64,000 nucleotides of DNA, from positions 4,211,823-4,275,822 of the forward strand of contig OZ025273.1 in NCBI GenBank assembly GCA_964019165.1, given 5' to 3'. This stretch comes from Mastigias papua (taxonomy: Eukaryota; Cnidaria; Scyphozoa; Rhizostomeae; Mastigiidae). The notes beneath the pieces are model-generated. The model searched no databases, was not told where the DNA came from, and saw only the letters and a list, made by a program, of their open reading frames with translations. Below are positions 1 through 25,118 of the stretch, in pieces; position 1 is the first letter of the stretch, and each line of letters starts with the position of its first letter. The translations under genes and the position numbers were made by a program.

Positions 1-2507
1 TTAACAAAAAGTTAATTAAAGTTCCCCACACACATCAAAGATTTCATTGGCCATTTTCGAATTAACATGACTGCATCTCTATTTCCATTTTCGAAATTGC
101 GTCTCCATACTCTTCAAAAGGCGAACTCGTAAAAGTTTGATCGGGAGCATTGCCCCAGATCCCTACTCCACACTATCCTCCAACTTCACATTGGCTGGCC
201 GTACTACTGGTAGCGGGCCCTAAACTATAACATCTTACCCTAAAAGGCGTTTGGCATAGTCGATTGTTATGTAATCCCCCTTCCCTACAATATTTCAGGT
301 CATATCAAGAAAATGCAACTATAGTAAATTGAAGAACAACTTTTGCAATGTGCTATTTGATATAATGCATCTAAACAAATCTAGATTTCTGTATGGAATC
401 ATCCACATAGTACATACGCACAAAAGGGGAAGACGGTTGAATGAAAAGCAAATGTTTGCGTACAAGGGGGAGGAAGGAGTCCTGAAGGCATACACTACGC
501 AATGCTATGTTTATACGCTCACAAAATGCAACGTTTTCCTTGCCTATCAAAAAAGCAACTAATTTTGTGTCTTTTTGAAGTTAAAAATCGGCTGAAAAGC
601 ATTGAATGCATTAAAAGCCAATAGGATGGGACGTTGAATGTGAAGAGCATACGCAGGCAGGAAGAGTAGTATAAAATGCATGTGTTTGCGTGCAAAGGGA
701 AGGGAGATTTCAGAATCTTCAAATTTGTGCTTACGTACTATATGAATGACCCCTATGTGAAATAAATATGCAGTCTGCTTAAGTTTCCTTTTTACATGGA
801 TTGTAAAAGATCCTGATTCACACTTCCATTAACAAGAAAGATTTAGTAGTAATCAATAAAAGATAGTAGAGGCTTCGCATTTACAAAATGATATCCGGTA
901 GTGTCTTTGCACACATCAAGCAATATGTCAGTTGTTCAGAAATTGCTATTGCTTTTCAACCTTGAGCTATTTCTTCTCATTTGTGGATGCTTTGATGCTG
1001 GTCACAAAGCTAGACAGTATATCTCGCGGTGATGCCTAGAGAGCGAGAATTTTCAGTGCATTCTTACGTAGGGTGTGCTGCGGCAAGTCTCTCTGCAAAC
1101 GAGAGTGGTGAGTTAAATAGTTGGGGTGCCTAACTACTTAAAATAGCTTGAACAAGCAAGGGACACGTGATCAGAATTTACTAATCAATAAGTTAGTTGA
1201 ATTGATTTACAATAGTTCAAAATCATCGCTCTTGAACTTTTAACTCAATAAAGGCATGATAACATACTCCATTGCAAGGAACTAGCTAGAACGTTGATTA
1301 AGAAAGTTAAGCATATGAGCTTCATGGTGAGGTTTCTTGTGTGCTGTAAATAGAACTCGATCTTATCAAGTCAAACTCTCTTGTGCTAGAGCAACTATCC
1401 CCGCTCTAAGTTAGGATATTGTAGGGAATTATATGTATAATAATAGGAACGCCATAGTTGGAAATTGAAAGCATATCTCCCTATTCATAATGAGTACGAA
1501 TTTATCTGCCTTAGCTATTCATTTCTGAGGAGATCGAGCATTAGTAAAAGGTTGGAGCAATTGATACTGGAGTTTTGTCACATGAAGGATAAATAAAATA
1601 AATAGTGTTTAAAACGTCGGTTCATTATTTAAATTAACATATATACACTTTATATTATGTCAATGAAAACCAAACTCGAAATGTCGAAACCTCCTTGTTT
1701 AACATGATCTAATGGAACGAATCGCTTTACAGGAAGCTTACCTGAAGGTCTGAAGGTAAGAAGTCTTGTCTTATGCATTCTTTTGGTTTCTGAGTAGTTT
1801 ACGTATAATCATGGAGATGTGCACAATGAGAACAGGAGCAATTATGCTTAGTTTGATTAAAAGATCAAATGATGATGCTATGGATAGGTAGAGGCAAATG
1901 GTCTCTTCATGGCTACCAGCTCTTTATCAAGGCCAGAATGAAGTACCATTCACAGGTATGTGCTCGAGTATTTGTTGTTCTGAGCATAAGTTGCTAGTAC
2001 AGTTATACATAAATACTAATATAATAAATATAAATTTTGATATTTTACGCTATAAAAATTTATTACAAAAGTTAGTTCTGTTGCTCTGAATCAACGGGTT
2101 AGCACTGCTTCGGTTCTAGTCACTAATGGAAACTGTTAATGACGAGCAATGGGACAATCTCCAAAAGCTGAGACAAACATGTGGCAAGGAGCATATCCGT
2201 TCTCAAATATTGTCAGAAAAGCAATAGACCTTTGTCAACATCAAATGCAGTCAACTTGCCATGAAAACAAAGCATGCAATAGGCAAAATGCATCCAGTCA
2301 CATTAAATAATAGCTTAGCTTTCCAGTGATCACTGTGTTTCTGGTTACTTTTACAGCTCACTCCCTGACATAAATACATCTTTTCCTTCCATATTATTAA
2401 CTATACCTTTCCACTCCTTGTCTGGTGGAGCCGCATTTAGCCATATGGTAACGAACAACAGATAGCTATGTATCGCTGCACTGCCTTTTCATTACTACTG
2501 CCAGCCG
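1..2507. other. AT-rich non-coding stretch
   Basis: No exon with convincing splice sites or family resemblance was found here. The region lies downstream of the stop codon of the minus-strand WIF-NTR gene and includes its 3' UTR. The short open frames present look random. Confidence 0.5.
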
Positions 2508-13273
<10,766 letters not shown>

Positions 13274-14396
13274 GGAAATTTTGCTTCGTATACACTCTGT
13301 CAATTATTAAGTAGTGTTTGCAGTTAGGAAACATTGTAATGACCACCTGCCAAAGGAGGCCTTATGTGATTCAATGGACTGAATGAATGGCTGAAGAGGT
13401 TAACAAGATTTGTCAAGAACTACGTTTGTACCACAGTTAAAGCATTGATTGACTTACATCATATCAAGTGTGAGTATGTCACAAGGAAGACTGTTACTTT
13501 AACGATCTCTCGCTTTCTCTCAGACAGACTTAAGAACATTTGAAAAGAGCCAATAAATCTTTGAACTTTTTATCCTTTTAAAGTCATCGCTTTCTGTTTA
13601 TCCAATCATGCTTTAACCAGACTGGGCTTTTAAAGACTTTGCGGAGCCTAACATATTTTAAGACAGTTCAGCTGCACATATGGCCATACTTCTTTACGAT
13701 ATGTTACTTGCTATGCAAGAAATTAATCCAATCGGCAATCTGCATTGTGCACTAGCCCCTGCCAAAAAAGGCCCGGAACACTAAGTAATCATAGGATTGC
13801 ACTCGCTAATGACAGAAAAATCCCGCCTTAATGCAACGCTGAGTCCAAGAAATGTTGTCCTGGATTTATCTTTCAAGCAAATTGGCTAACAATGTCAGTC
13901 AGTGGTGTAACTTGCAGGAGGTATAGGATGTGTGGCACAGTGCCTATTTTAGAGTGGTCTCGGTCACACTTTGTAGCCTTGCAAAATGAGAATGCGTTCT
14001 AGAAAATTTAGAGGTATTATCATATTCTACTAATTTTGAAGCTCTGAAGTTATTTCATCCTATTTGACATTCATTGAGTAGGGTAAGTTTTTGTAGCACT
14101 TCTTCGCATGCCAGAAAGACCGTTCGGCCATATAACATTATATCATACAACAGACGATGATGCTTGTAATTTTTGATATTGCAGAGCGTGGTCACAAAAA
14201 TCTTGCAGGGCAGGGGAAAACTGTATCACAACTTGTGATTTACAGGTCTGAAAGGTCCAAAAAGGGTAGTTTCATCAGGGTTCCTGTCGGTAAATTACAA
14301 CTTTTGTTAGACTTTCTATCGGTGAATTAATGCTAGCACATCCCTCCACCAGATAAAAGTTCATGCTACATCAATGAATCTCAAATTAGTTGTAAT

Positions 14397-14659
14397 CAGG
14401 GTTCTCAAGATTGTTTTTAAAAAAATTCCCTGACTTTTCCAGGTTTTTCACTGCATATTTTTAATAATTTCCTGACTTTCTTCATTAACTTTCCTCACAA
14501 TTTACCCAGTAGTTTTCGGCAAACCAAGAACATGGTTAGGCATATGTATCGACAATTAAAGAGTGAAAACAACGAGAGTGTCGAAAATTCCTTAATCAGA
14601 AAAAATTCCCTCTTGACTTTTGCTGGTTTTGTAGATTTTCCAGACTCCTCAGAACCCTG
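14397..14659. mobile_element. hAT-like MITE
   Basis: The left end CAGGGTTCTCA is inverted at the right as TCAGAACCCTG. CAGGG termini are typical of hAT elements. The interior carries an inverted AAATTCCCTGACTTTTCC / AAATTCCCTCTTGACTTTTGC-type motif. No clean 8-bp target duplication is visible. Confidence 0.65.
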
Positions 14660-17600
14660 GTAATAGACCATAGAACTCAATAACGGGGGACTGTCGTGAT
14701 AAATCGAATGAAAATGGTCTTAAAGTGTTTGATTATATTTAAGACTAATCTCTTGCGTAATAGTTGAAGTGCTCTTGTCTGCAATCTTGAATGAAGTGGC
14801 ATCGCAATGCCATTACTGGTCTTGAATAAAAGAGGATAAGGATATGGAAAATTGCGCTCTGATTTTGTTGCAATTGGTGAAATTGCATCATTGACTGCCA
14901 CCAAATGCTATATTCCAGTAAATGAGATGAGGCTTTGAGACTTTATGGGAGCAGAGCATCGCAGCATTTAATAGGAAAACTGGTCGTCACATTATTTGCA
15001 GAGTGCTCTTTCGTTATCTACACCTAAAATTATGATTGAGGAATATTCTTTGTGTGGGATAGAGGCTGGACAAAATGAGTAAAGTGCTTGCCTGTGACAG
15101 GATTGGAGATCTTTAAGTTTGCAATGCTTCAGACAGAGACACCAGCTGAAGGAAAGGGCAGGGAAAATTTTCTGTACAGAGCACGAGCGATGTGACTAAA
15201 GTGCCCTTCCATGCAGCATATGATTTTCTTTGCTACATTTCATACTTTCCAAGCATTGGAGCCGTTTAGCAAGTCACTATGGAGCATTTTCTGGTAAAAA
15301 AGGTTGACAGTACCAACTACACATATGAATGCCCAATAAACTCCAGGCGTAAAACGCAAAGTCAAAATAATTTCAAAACAATGCATAGACGATGGTATTG
15401 TTTCCTGAAACATTGCGGTAACATTGAATAACATAAAGCTATACGCTTGCCCCCTGTCCCCATGGTCCGAGGCAGGGGGGCCATCGCTCCCGCTGCTTCA
15501 GTGCTGTAGGCGTCCTTGCGTTCAGGTGAATGTTTGTTAAATAGAGAATGTCCGCTTCAATTGAACTTTACATCAAGAATACACTTGACACGATAATGCA
15601 TCTTAAAAAACAATCCCGAAAGGTTAGGTTGGCTAAGGCCTGGTAATCGGTGATTAGAGGAAGCCAAGTGACGCCATCTTGAAAGCGGATAAAACTTAGG
15701 CCCGTCTGATCCACCTGAGATACGACCGGCATTGTTTAACAAAATTAGGAACAATTTTGTTTGTTTGAACGCAAGCACAACGATGAAACAATCAAATGCT
15801 GCATATCTGATATAATTTCTTCATTACTATTAGACGTGTCTTTAGTACTAATGAAAAGTCACAAGTATCGATTACAGTGCCATTATGCGAGGACGTGTCC
15901 TGAATTCCCTTGATTAATAAGACGATGTCAATGTGCCTAACTTCAATTTTTGAAAACAATTTTATGCAAAAATAGAATAAGCTGATCAGGAAAGCTCAGG
16001 TAAATTCTTTTAACACTGACATATTGCTCACGACAAATTAAAGATATCGAAGTCAATCAAACTCACAAAGGGATGATGTTCGTTAATAAAGGATACATTC
16101 TGCAAAGTACCCGAGGGAAGATATGATCGTTACTTATCTTGGGTCAGTAAAGCTCTTAACAGTATTAGTGAGCACCGTGGTAAAGCATTTAATGAAAGAT
16201 TCTATCAATAACATCAATCATCTTATCAGTCCATGACAGGACCATCAGCAGCATATAAAGACCTTGCTTTCACTCTATGGCACACCAAATTGCAAAATTT
16301 CTTACTTATCAATTGTCATATTTCGAAATTTCAATGCCCATATATCGTCCTTTCTCTAATGATACATATAATCTAGCCGCAATAAAGCACAATTAGCTAG
16401 TGCTAGAATGTACAGCAATAAAGTTGGACTGCTTCTATGTACTACAGAGAGGGAAACAACACAATAAGACTGGTATCATATGAACAAATGATGAGTTTTT
16501 CACGAGAAAGTATATTGAGCAGTCATCTTTAGCTTTGAGAGTTCTGTGTGCTACAAATTGAAAGCAGTAACTGTTTAAAAGATGAGGTCAATTTGCTCTT
16601 AGGTTTCGGATAAGTTTTATCCCGCATGCTGTTTTCTAATGAAAATTTACATGTTCTCCTCTTTCATTGGAGTACACCGATTATTGAGTTGTTAATATTT
16701 CTTAGAGAAACGTACAAAAAGCTTAAGCTGCTGTTTATACGGAAATTATTACACGAACACATCGATTTTCCAGCTCTAGCTCCCCAAATTTTCCGACAAA
16801 TGCTTATGTTAGAGAGATGTGATTGGTTTCTCCTCCCAGGTAAAACAATCACTAGTCCTGTAAAGTTTGCCGTTATGCATGCTTAGTCTTGAAGGTTTGA
16901 GCAGTTACAATACAATTAAATTGGCTCTCTAAAAATGAGATAATAATCTCATGGAAAGGTTATGCAAGAACAAGATAAACAAACCGAAACGGTCGTAAAA
17001 TATTTACAGCTATTGCGTGATTTGCGATCTTGATCAGATCCAGCCTTGTGATGCTGAATATGGGCGTAGACAACAAACTGCAAACATTCAAGCTAAATCC
17101 ATTTTCTACTCTTTATGTAATCCAGTTTCAGTTACTTGTTAAGAAGCGCCAGGAAATTATGCATGACTGGGAGTACCGTCAGAAGCTTTTAATTAGACCA
17201 ACGAAATCGAAACTATTGGCTATTACCGACTGACATATCAACTAATTGGGTTGGGAATTTCCGTATAGCAGTGTACAGCTCAGTAGGTCAATCATGGCAA
17301 AATGCTTGCAAGCTATCCCATCCTTATGTAACTATCTACACGCATACTTCGCAGCTAACAGGCAAGCAGATTATCCTCCTCTAGCGCATGCTTTGCACTC
17401 TATATCAAGACAGTCAAGACCCGCAGACAAATGAAATACGCCTGGTCTGTTTAATCTAGAGAATCTAGAGAAGAAACTTGTGGTTCGAGACAAAGATGAG
17501 TACTAGTTTTAGCACCAGGGAAACTTCATTGACAAGACGTTAAATATTTGTCAAAAGCTTTCGCTTGTACTGTCGTTGCAAGAGGTAGGACGACTTTCCT

Positions 17601-18740
17601 GTATTGTTTTCTTCAAGCTAGCCTGTAGCTACATAAGCGCCATGAAAAGATCAAGGCTTGACCTATAAATAGTATAATGGGAAAGAATGAAAAACCAACA
17701 CGGGAAAAGAGTAAGATTGACTAATTAAATCCACCAAAAGAACACACAAATCAGAGGATGTGATATTTTTCCCATATGAGTGGATATTCTCCGTCTCTTC
17801 CTGATCGAAAAGATTGTGTGTTTATTTATGACCAAGTGGTGACTAACATAGTCTTTTCCTATAAGATGTCTACTAGGAAGTGCATAAAAAGGAAGATGTA
17901 CAGAGGCCAATTATGCTGGAAAACCAATTTTTTCTCGTAATAAATTGGTAAAGATTGCTTTAATATGACTACAAAATAATACTATTAGCCGATTCGATAT
18001 GATTTGAGACGAACGCTGGCTTTATTTCCACCTAACCAGCGCTCCATCAATAGCATTGTTAACTGGCATGCTGTAGGTACTTGTGGCAAAGTAGGAGTGG
18101 TACTTAAATTGTCTGGCGCCTCATAAAAAGAAGAGAATCTATCCAATATAGTAATTACTATATAAACAAGATTTTAACTCAAGCCCTTGAAATTTGCTTA
18201 TTGTGAAAGTACTGGAGTTGTGTCAAATAAACTCGTGTTCATTATGGCTATCCTTCTCTACGGCAACTTGGTTGAAAAGCTGACGAGACACCGACTCTTT
18301 GTAGGGATTTCATGATATTCGGAATATTGAAAGAATAACACTGTCCTTATTATTAGTATTATATTACGTGATATATCTCTCTATGAGGTATCCCTTCAGT
18401 AAGTAAAGAAAACGAAAAGAAACAAAGGCTATCCTGGTACAATCATTCAAAAACAAATAAAAAAAGCAAGTCGCCCTTCTTCGAAAGAATGGTGCAAAGT
18501 CTGTCGTGTTTTAATCAGCAATAAGAGGACTTTTCTAAAGAACTTCTTTCAGATTGATCATGCGAGGATATCTTAATATAAATCTATCGGAATATCTAGG
18601 AACAGGAGCGTGTGTGGCGAAATGGAACACAACTTTCAGTAACTATAGCAGGAATATCACTTTAATTACACCTAAACATGGGAGGTTTCATCACCGTGAA
18701 ATGTCTCATCACATTACAGACTTCTTCATTTTTTAAGCAA
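14660..18740. other. Non-coding stretch without recognised elements
   Basis: Only short, random-looking open frames are present. No domain, splice-paired exon or repeat was recognised. Confidence 0.45.
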
Positions 18741-19065
18741 GTGGTTTATGAGAAAGCAGTACTCGGTTGCTCACAAAAGTTAAGAAAGTTCAGTACTGGA
18801 ATTCTGAGACCTAATTGATAAATCATATGCCTTTAATATACAATATTCACACAAGACAACCATCGCTTTTACTTGGTTTGTATAGATTTCTTGTGGTAAC
18901 CTGTGTTATAGAGTGTTTTGGATTGTGTACTACCTGTCTGTCTGTGTAACATTGTAGTATTACGCAAAATCGGCTATTCTTACTAAGGAAGTCTTAAGAA
19001 AGTTTCAGTAATGAATTCATGAACAAGCTAAGAAAGTTCCAATATTGGACGAGTAAATCTTTCGG
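18741..19065. repeat. Dispersed repeat family A, copy 1
   Basis: Begins GTGGTTTATGAGAAAGCAGT and continues through shared blocks TTAAGAAAGTTCAGTACTGG, CATCGCTTTTACTTGGTTTG, CCTGTCTGTCTGTGTAACA and AAGAAAGTTTCAGTAATGAA. The same blocks occur in the same order at 20.75, 31.26 and 34.31 kb. Confidence 0.85.
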
Positions 19066-20750
19066 ATAAAAAGTATGTACAAACAGCAAGGAGCAACGGG
19101 TTCATTCTCGCCATTACAGTACACCTTTCATCATTGAGAAGAGTAAAATGACACATGTGTCATCTACTTTTTTAAGTCCAAAGCAGCGTGTTAAAGAAGT
19201 TTTAAGTGGGAGGGAGTGTTGCGCAAGAAATTTATTGACAAGTTTTAACTAGGCAACACAATTACCGACAGTCCATCATTATAATGCAGGTGTATTGCCA
19301 ACTTTTGCTGACGAGCCAAAAAATTACCCATGGGTTCTACAAAATTGGGGGGGGAGAGACATCCCACACTTCCTACTTCGGCACGCCTCTGGTCCAAGGT
19401 CCAGCAACCAGGCTGCATAAAGCCAATGTTGGTAAAGTGGGGAGTGCTGTGATTATCGGAAAAGTTAACGGAAACATTTCGGAATAAGAGGTTTTTGTAT
19501 GAAATCGTAACATGCGGCCAGGCAATAGCGATATTAGTAGGTGTTTCTCTAAGAACTAGGCCGAAGCAGGCTACTTATGGTCGCCATTTTGTCAGGCGTT
19601 CTATGTTATTGTCTACAACTTCAATTTTAGTGAAAAGCCTTCGGCAGTGATACAGGGATAATAAAACCCGTTAATACCCATTTTCAAAGATTGGTTTGTA
19701 AGCAATTGCTCTTATTTTAGAAACAGAAAAGATTAAGCCGAGATCAAATAAACAGACTGGCTATTCCTTTGACATTATTTCATTCAACAATCGCTTTCAA
19801 ATTATTGTAAAGCCCTGACTAACTGCCTCAAAAACATTTAAACAGATCGAAGTTAATGCTTGTAGCGTTGTTCAGTAACTATGACAAACTCAAAATAATC
19901 TTCCAAAAGATTATTACTTAAAAAGATAGAAAAATGAAGACTACGATTAGGGTTCAAGTGTGCTGGGGATTTCCCTCGCGATTCGTACGATTTCACTTCC
20001 AATGTAGCAGCATTGTTAATTCGAACAAGCCCCGGCCTAGTACATGAATTGGAAGGTATTGAATGAGATATTAAAAACAAAACTCCATTGAAGCCACCAG
20101 ACAAAAATTAAGTTGTAGGTTGCTAATGAAAATCTCTGCAAAAAGTGGACGTTGAAGGCAAACAGTGACAGTGATTCTAGCTAAAGTTGTGTGGAAACCA
20201 GAGGGTGAAGGAAGAAATGTATAGAGCCATTGAATCGGGAAGTAGTTCATCTTAGATTATCTTACTATGTTTTTACTCTTAGTATATAATTTCATTTAGA
20301 GGCTGGACAATAGTGCAAGTTGCTCTGTCTCATTTGAAATGCAGAGTAAAAAAAGCGTTATGTGGCATAGCAAGACACTGTTTACACTGTATCGGGTTCA
20401 AATGAATCGTGCAAACGGGGTCTAAAAGCAAATTGCCAAGATGTGACGATAATGCTTTGCGTGCATGGAGAAATCTCCTTGCTTCATCGAAGTCACTTTT
20501 CTCTCACACAGCTCCTAGCGTTTTGAGATGCTTTTCATTACGCAAATGTTATCAAACACCTTTTCAATCTTCCACTGAGCATTCGCTTCAGTTATCATCT
20601 CCGTCTTGCAAAGCAATCTACAACTGAACCGCACCATTTCCACTACTGTAAGCTAACAATCCATCAAGTCGGTAGACGTATTTGGAACATATGCAAGAGC
20701 ATTTGGAACTGCTAGTGTCCTCAGAGCTGGCACACGCTTTCTCATAAAAA

Positions 20751-21075
20751 GTTGTTTGTAAGAAAGCAGCACTCGACTGCTCAAAAAGCTAAGAAAGTTC
20801 AGTACTGGATTTTTGAGACCTAAGAAAATAGCTACAGCATTCCAATATTCAAGCAAGACATTCATCGCTTTTACTTAATATTTATAGAATTTTTGTAGTA
20901 GCGTATGTAATAGAATGGAATGTTTGTGTAGTGCCTGTCTGTTTGTGTAGCACTGCAGTGTTGCTCAAACTCGACTTTTCTTGCTAAGAAAGTTTCAAAA
21001 AGGATTCAGTATTGAAATCATGAAAAAACTAAGAAAGTTTCAATACTGAGTGAAAAAACTTTCTTAGCAAGAAGG
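20751..21075. repeat. Dispersed repeat family A, copy 2
   Basis: Contains the family blocks in order (GTAAGAAAGCAGCACTCG, CTAAGAAAGTTCAGTACTGG, CATCGCTTTTACTTAATAT, GCCTGTCTGTTTGTGTAGCA). Near its end TTGCTAAGAAAGTTTCAA is mirrored by AAACTTTCTTAGCAAG, so the tail can fold back. Confidence 0.85.
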
Positions 21076-21867
21076 GACATGTAGTTCACTGAAAAGAGAT
21101 ATCATTTCACCATCTAACATCTCCAGCATTTACTATGCTCTCTTGGCGAAAGGGAAGACAACTTCATTACCTTCGCTAGAAATAGGCGTGCATGCAAGCA
21201 TGCATATATCGTTCCACTGATAGCTACATACATACAGATAATATATGTTGTACAAACATATACTTCAGCAAAAATCATACAATTCGCCCGTATCAACTGT
21301 GCTGTAGAATGCGGGAAAGAGCTGACGCTAAAGCAACACGGATTGAATTTGTGTTCTAAAAGAAAGAGCAGATATTATAACTTGGACTATATGAAATATC
21401 CATTCCCCAGCGAGAATCACTCTCTGGTTATGTGTAAATAATGGAAAATACATCAGGAACCTACGAATCATAAACTCGAATAATCTTGATAGTACACGAA
21501 GTTCCCAGACATCTTAAAATTACCGCAGAATCGATACGGATCTCACAGCGCAGCTACTTAACTTACGTTAGAAACGAATGGCTACTATTTTGCCTGTCGT
21601 TTTAAATAAATCCAAATTTGCGACAAGCAATCTGATTTATAGCTCCCCATAGGACCAGAAATGTACCAAGCGATGCAGTGTATATATACATTGGGAATGA
21701 GTACAACAGTCAACCTAGGGTAGTTGCAATCTCTATACATAGGTTCATGGTGATTCCTCATCAAATACGCATGAAGGGGCAATTAACTATGTTGAATTTC
21801 TGTCAAATTTTCTCAGTAACATTAATTTGTAGATAGACTTCAAACAAACGCTGATAGATAAATATAT

Positions 21868-22125
21868 CATGCACTTTTTGTAAGAATATAATCTATAAGA
21901 ATATCAAGGCTCAAATTTGCTGAAATATAGGAATAATTTAAGAATAATGCAAAATTAAAGCTTTATTAGGGCTGAGATCTATGCTCTGGTGCAACTCAGC
22001 AACTCTTCGGGGAGTGTCGTTCACATACTTTTTACAATTAGAATATAGTCTATACGAGTATTACTGCTCAAAATCGCTAAAATTTAAGAATAACTTAGAC
22101 TAAAAATTAAAAAATTTCAAGAATA
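21868..22125. repeat. Dispersed repeat family D, dimeric copy 2
   Basis: Two half-units start with AAGAATATAATCTATAAG and TAGAATATAGTCTATACG and share GCTCAAA..GCTAAAAT. They match the copy at 11.9 kb in content and spacing. Confidence 0.75.
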
Positions 22126-22489
22126 TTGAGATTCATTGAAAAAGTAGGGTGTGCTTATGAAAAAAGTGTGTATACTTTAATATCTATCTGGATTTGTGTG
22201 AAGTTTATTTGACTATCTGCTATTCACTATGATTTAAATATTGAAGTCAATATGCAGCAAGTGATGTTTTTCCGTTTCAGCATCCCTCTGTTCGAATCTT
22301 TGTCTAAGTACTAAGTCTAAGCCTAGCTACTAACTCTCACCTAGCGAAAATGGTATGTGCGTTAGATAAGAGCTGGCAGCGAAAAATTTTTGTTATTAAA
22401 GAAGATAATCTCAAATTAGAGAGAGTACTTTCATGGAGTCTCCTATCAAGGTATGGTTGTTGTACCTTTCCTGCTAGTGACTGGTAGTA

Positions 22490-22640
22490 ATGCTTAATCT
22501 TTCTCATAGGAAGAAATATTTTATTCAGCGTGCTGGACCTCGATTGTGGAATGAAATTCCTGATGAAGTAAAAGAATGTGGCAATATTGAAATATATACT
22601 AAAAAGTCTAAGATATATCTTTTTGGTACTACAGAACTTC
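22490..22640 (+). pseudogene. Non-LTR retrotransposon (LINE) reverse-transcriptase ORF tail
   Basis: The plus frame contains FIQRAGPRLWNEIPDEVKE and, 13 residues on, a basic Y.KKSKIYL segment. This is the family signature near the C-terminus of non-LTR retrotransposon polyproteins (R.p.lWN.IP..i+......FK..lK). The rest of the reverse transcriptase is absent, so this is a 5'-truncated dead copy. It is interrupted downstream by the hairpin at 22643-22709. Confidence 0.7.
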
Positions 22641-22642
22641 AT

Positions 22643-22709
22643 TACAGCACGAAAAAGCGGCAACAATTTTTACAGCACAAAAAAGACGTTGCCGCTTTTT
22701 CGTGCTGTA
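22643..22709. repeat. Perfect 22-bp inverted repeat with 23-nt loop
   Basis: TACAGCACGAAAAAGCGGCAAC at 22643-22664 is exactly reverse-complemented at 22688-22709. The loop again contains TACAGCAC. It lies at the end of the LINE tail. Confidence 0.95.
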
Positions 22710-24241
22710 CGTATCCTTTTAGTAAGTATTGACTGGACATTTTTGGTTTATAGAGTCTTTAGGGGCTGCAGAAGCGCAGTTGAATAAGTTAAATCAAAGC
22801 TGCGGTATATTACATGATTAATATTTGTGTTTGCTTTTGTTATTTTTTGCTAGGCCTTAATGATAAGACTTGCCAATCATACATTAGCCATTCATAATCA
22901 ACTGATAACCATGACAAAAGAGCGAAATATTTTGTGATTCGACCCAAAGGGCGTTCTATCACTTCTTCACAAAGGAATATCTAGCAATTGTCTTCTTGTA
23001 TGTTCTGTTTCCCATTCAGTTCTAATTAACCGACTTTGAAGATTAGAGAAATAGCGCGAGGAATTTTTTGTTATTCCTCTTAGGGATACTATCAAAGAAA
23101 CCTAGCACCTATTTTTCACGCACAGTGACAATGATGCCGTTTAGATCTTTTGTATCTGAGAGTGGAAATCAAGTGACGGCAAATAAATTATAGAGATGAT
23201 TTGTGCATCATTGCTCCTCCATCCTGTTCTGAAGAATGCAGTTCCGTGTAAGAAAGGCTGCGCTTGAACTTTTGATAAACTGCATGCCTATATGTGACTG
23301 AAAACCCTTATAGTTAAAGCGCAATCCTGGTGAAATGACCGGGGATGTTACGGGCCCTGTCCTATCAGTGATACAGTTGTCTGTTGTAGAGTACAGTAGT
23401 CCTTACAGAGCTCCATGTTCTCTCTCCTGCTGTCCTGAAGTATGCGGGTTTCAACTGTTTACAAACTGCAATCAAATTTGAAATCAGAGTGAAATAGAAA
23501 CATCTTGGGTTCTATAGAATTGTGGATATTCATATAAACGGATTTTTTATCGTTTTTTGTGCGATTAATTAAGCGTCTATGTGGGCCAAACAGCTAACAT
23601 TGGTGCAATGAAGCTGAAATAATCGCGTTTTTTTATACCCAAAAGACGTAAAACTTTTGTCCAGCCGAAAATGGTGGTTTCAAATAGAGAGGTTGGCTAT
23701 TACAATGAATCCATGGCTTATATCAGACAGTTCTCTTGCAATACGCTGTTAGGATATAGGACTAAGCCTCTCCACTGGGCCTGTCTCCATCCCAATCAAT
23801 TCTCATATAGAAATTAAACAGAGATATCACCGGAGCTACGAAAACCCTTTGCATCTGCTTTGAAGAATAAAAGTTAGCACCATTCATTCACAAGAACAGA
23901 TATACTAATTAAAATCTCTCCGCTAAACAACAGTTTCTCTAATGTCAATTTAGCCACGACGAGCGCTGATTTGCCGACCAAAGATCGAATGGAAAAGCTC
24001 TCTCGAATGAGGAACAGGTAAACCTAATAAATGTTAAAAATGACAGCAATTTATTTAACTGGATTACAATTGTTGAAAGCACGCAGAATCAATCAGATTC
24101 CTTAATTTAGCAAATAAAATATGAACACAGTTTAAATGACAAAAATAGAGAGTGAGAAAGCTGTGAATGAGTCATTGAGTCTGCCAGAAGAACTGAAACT
24201 GGCTTCTTGAGAAAATCAATAGCAATCCGGTGAAAACTTAC

Positions 24242-24356
24242 CGAAATTTAAGAATCGTTGAACTTCTTTTCCTGCTACCATTACGTCTAGTATCGCTGCA
24301 GCATCCTTGTGAAGTGCCGCCAGCAAGAACAGGAGAAGTGTTGACAAATTGACCAT
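24242..24356 (-). CDS. Probable first coding exon of a secreted protein (signal peptide)
   Basis: ATG at 24356 starts a textbook signal peptide: MVNLSTLLLFLLAALHKDAAA. The exon gives 38 codons plus one base and ends at a strong donor, TTTCG|GTAAGT. A possible next exon is 23297-23188 (acceptor GGGTTTTCAG, in-phase frame to a TAA stop), which would make a ~74-residue secreted peptide. The frame in that second exon is short enough to be open by chance. No family is recognised. Confidence 0.45.
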
Positions 24357-25118
24357 CTTTCGACCGGTCTCCTTATGACCTATCAAGTCTCTACTGCTAG
24401 GTGCAGCAATGTGATTTTGGAGAAGTAACAAGTGAGTTATCTGTTCCCTACTATATGAATCTTTTGATGATTAAGCTGAATATTCTAACATTCCGAACTT
24501 CCGTGCTTATTATACCAACAATCTCGCCTCGTTTCAACGCCCTTTGTCCCAATCAAATAGCGATGGAATAAGCTTACTTTATGTCTTGAACAATGTAAAA
24601 GCGTAGCGCCGCCAATGATCTGGGGTTGGACAAGATTACGACATGAGAACAAGCAAATTCTGGGCATGGCTTGATCGACTGCGCAACTTGATTGATTCCT
24701 TAGACAGGGGATTGACAAAGAAAGCTGTCACGGGGAAGATACGAGCAAGCAATTTATTATCTGATCGCAATCGGCTGACTTGAACCAGTACGGAGAAGAT
24801 TCCTGATTCAGGCTCATCAGGTAGAATTGAATACAAGCTAAGAAGATTTAGAACTTGGCTTAAAAAGAATGCTCGACGGTACTGAGAAGGACTTTGTTTG
24901 GAATTTTGAGTCAATAAAGACGGATTGGAAATGTGAAAGATGATGATAAGTAATTCGCTTCACTGTACATGTTGGTTGTGAGCATGATGAAAGCTTTAAA
25001 GAAAACTAAAGCCTTTATTTTCTAACGTCTTTTGAGCGCAATCCACTTAGATATCCAGGAGACTCTTAGCAGTATACTACTGCAGTAGTGGGTACAACCT
25101 TTTCTTTTTGGGTATACC

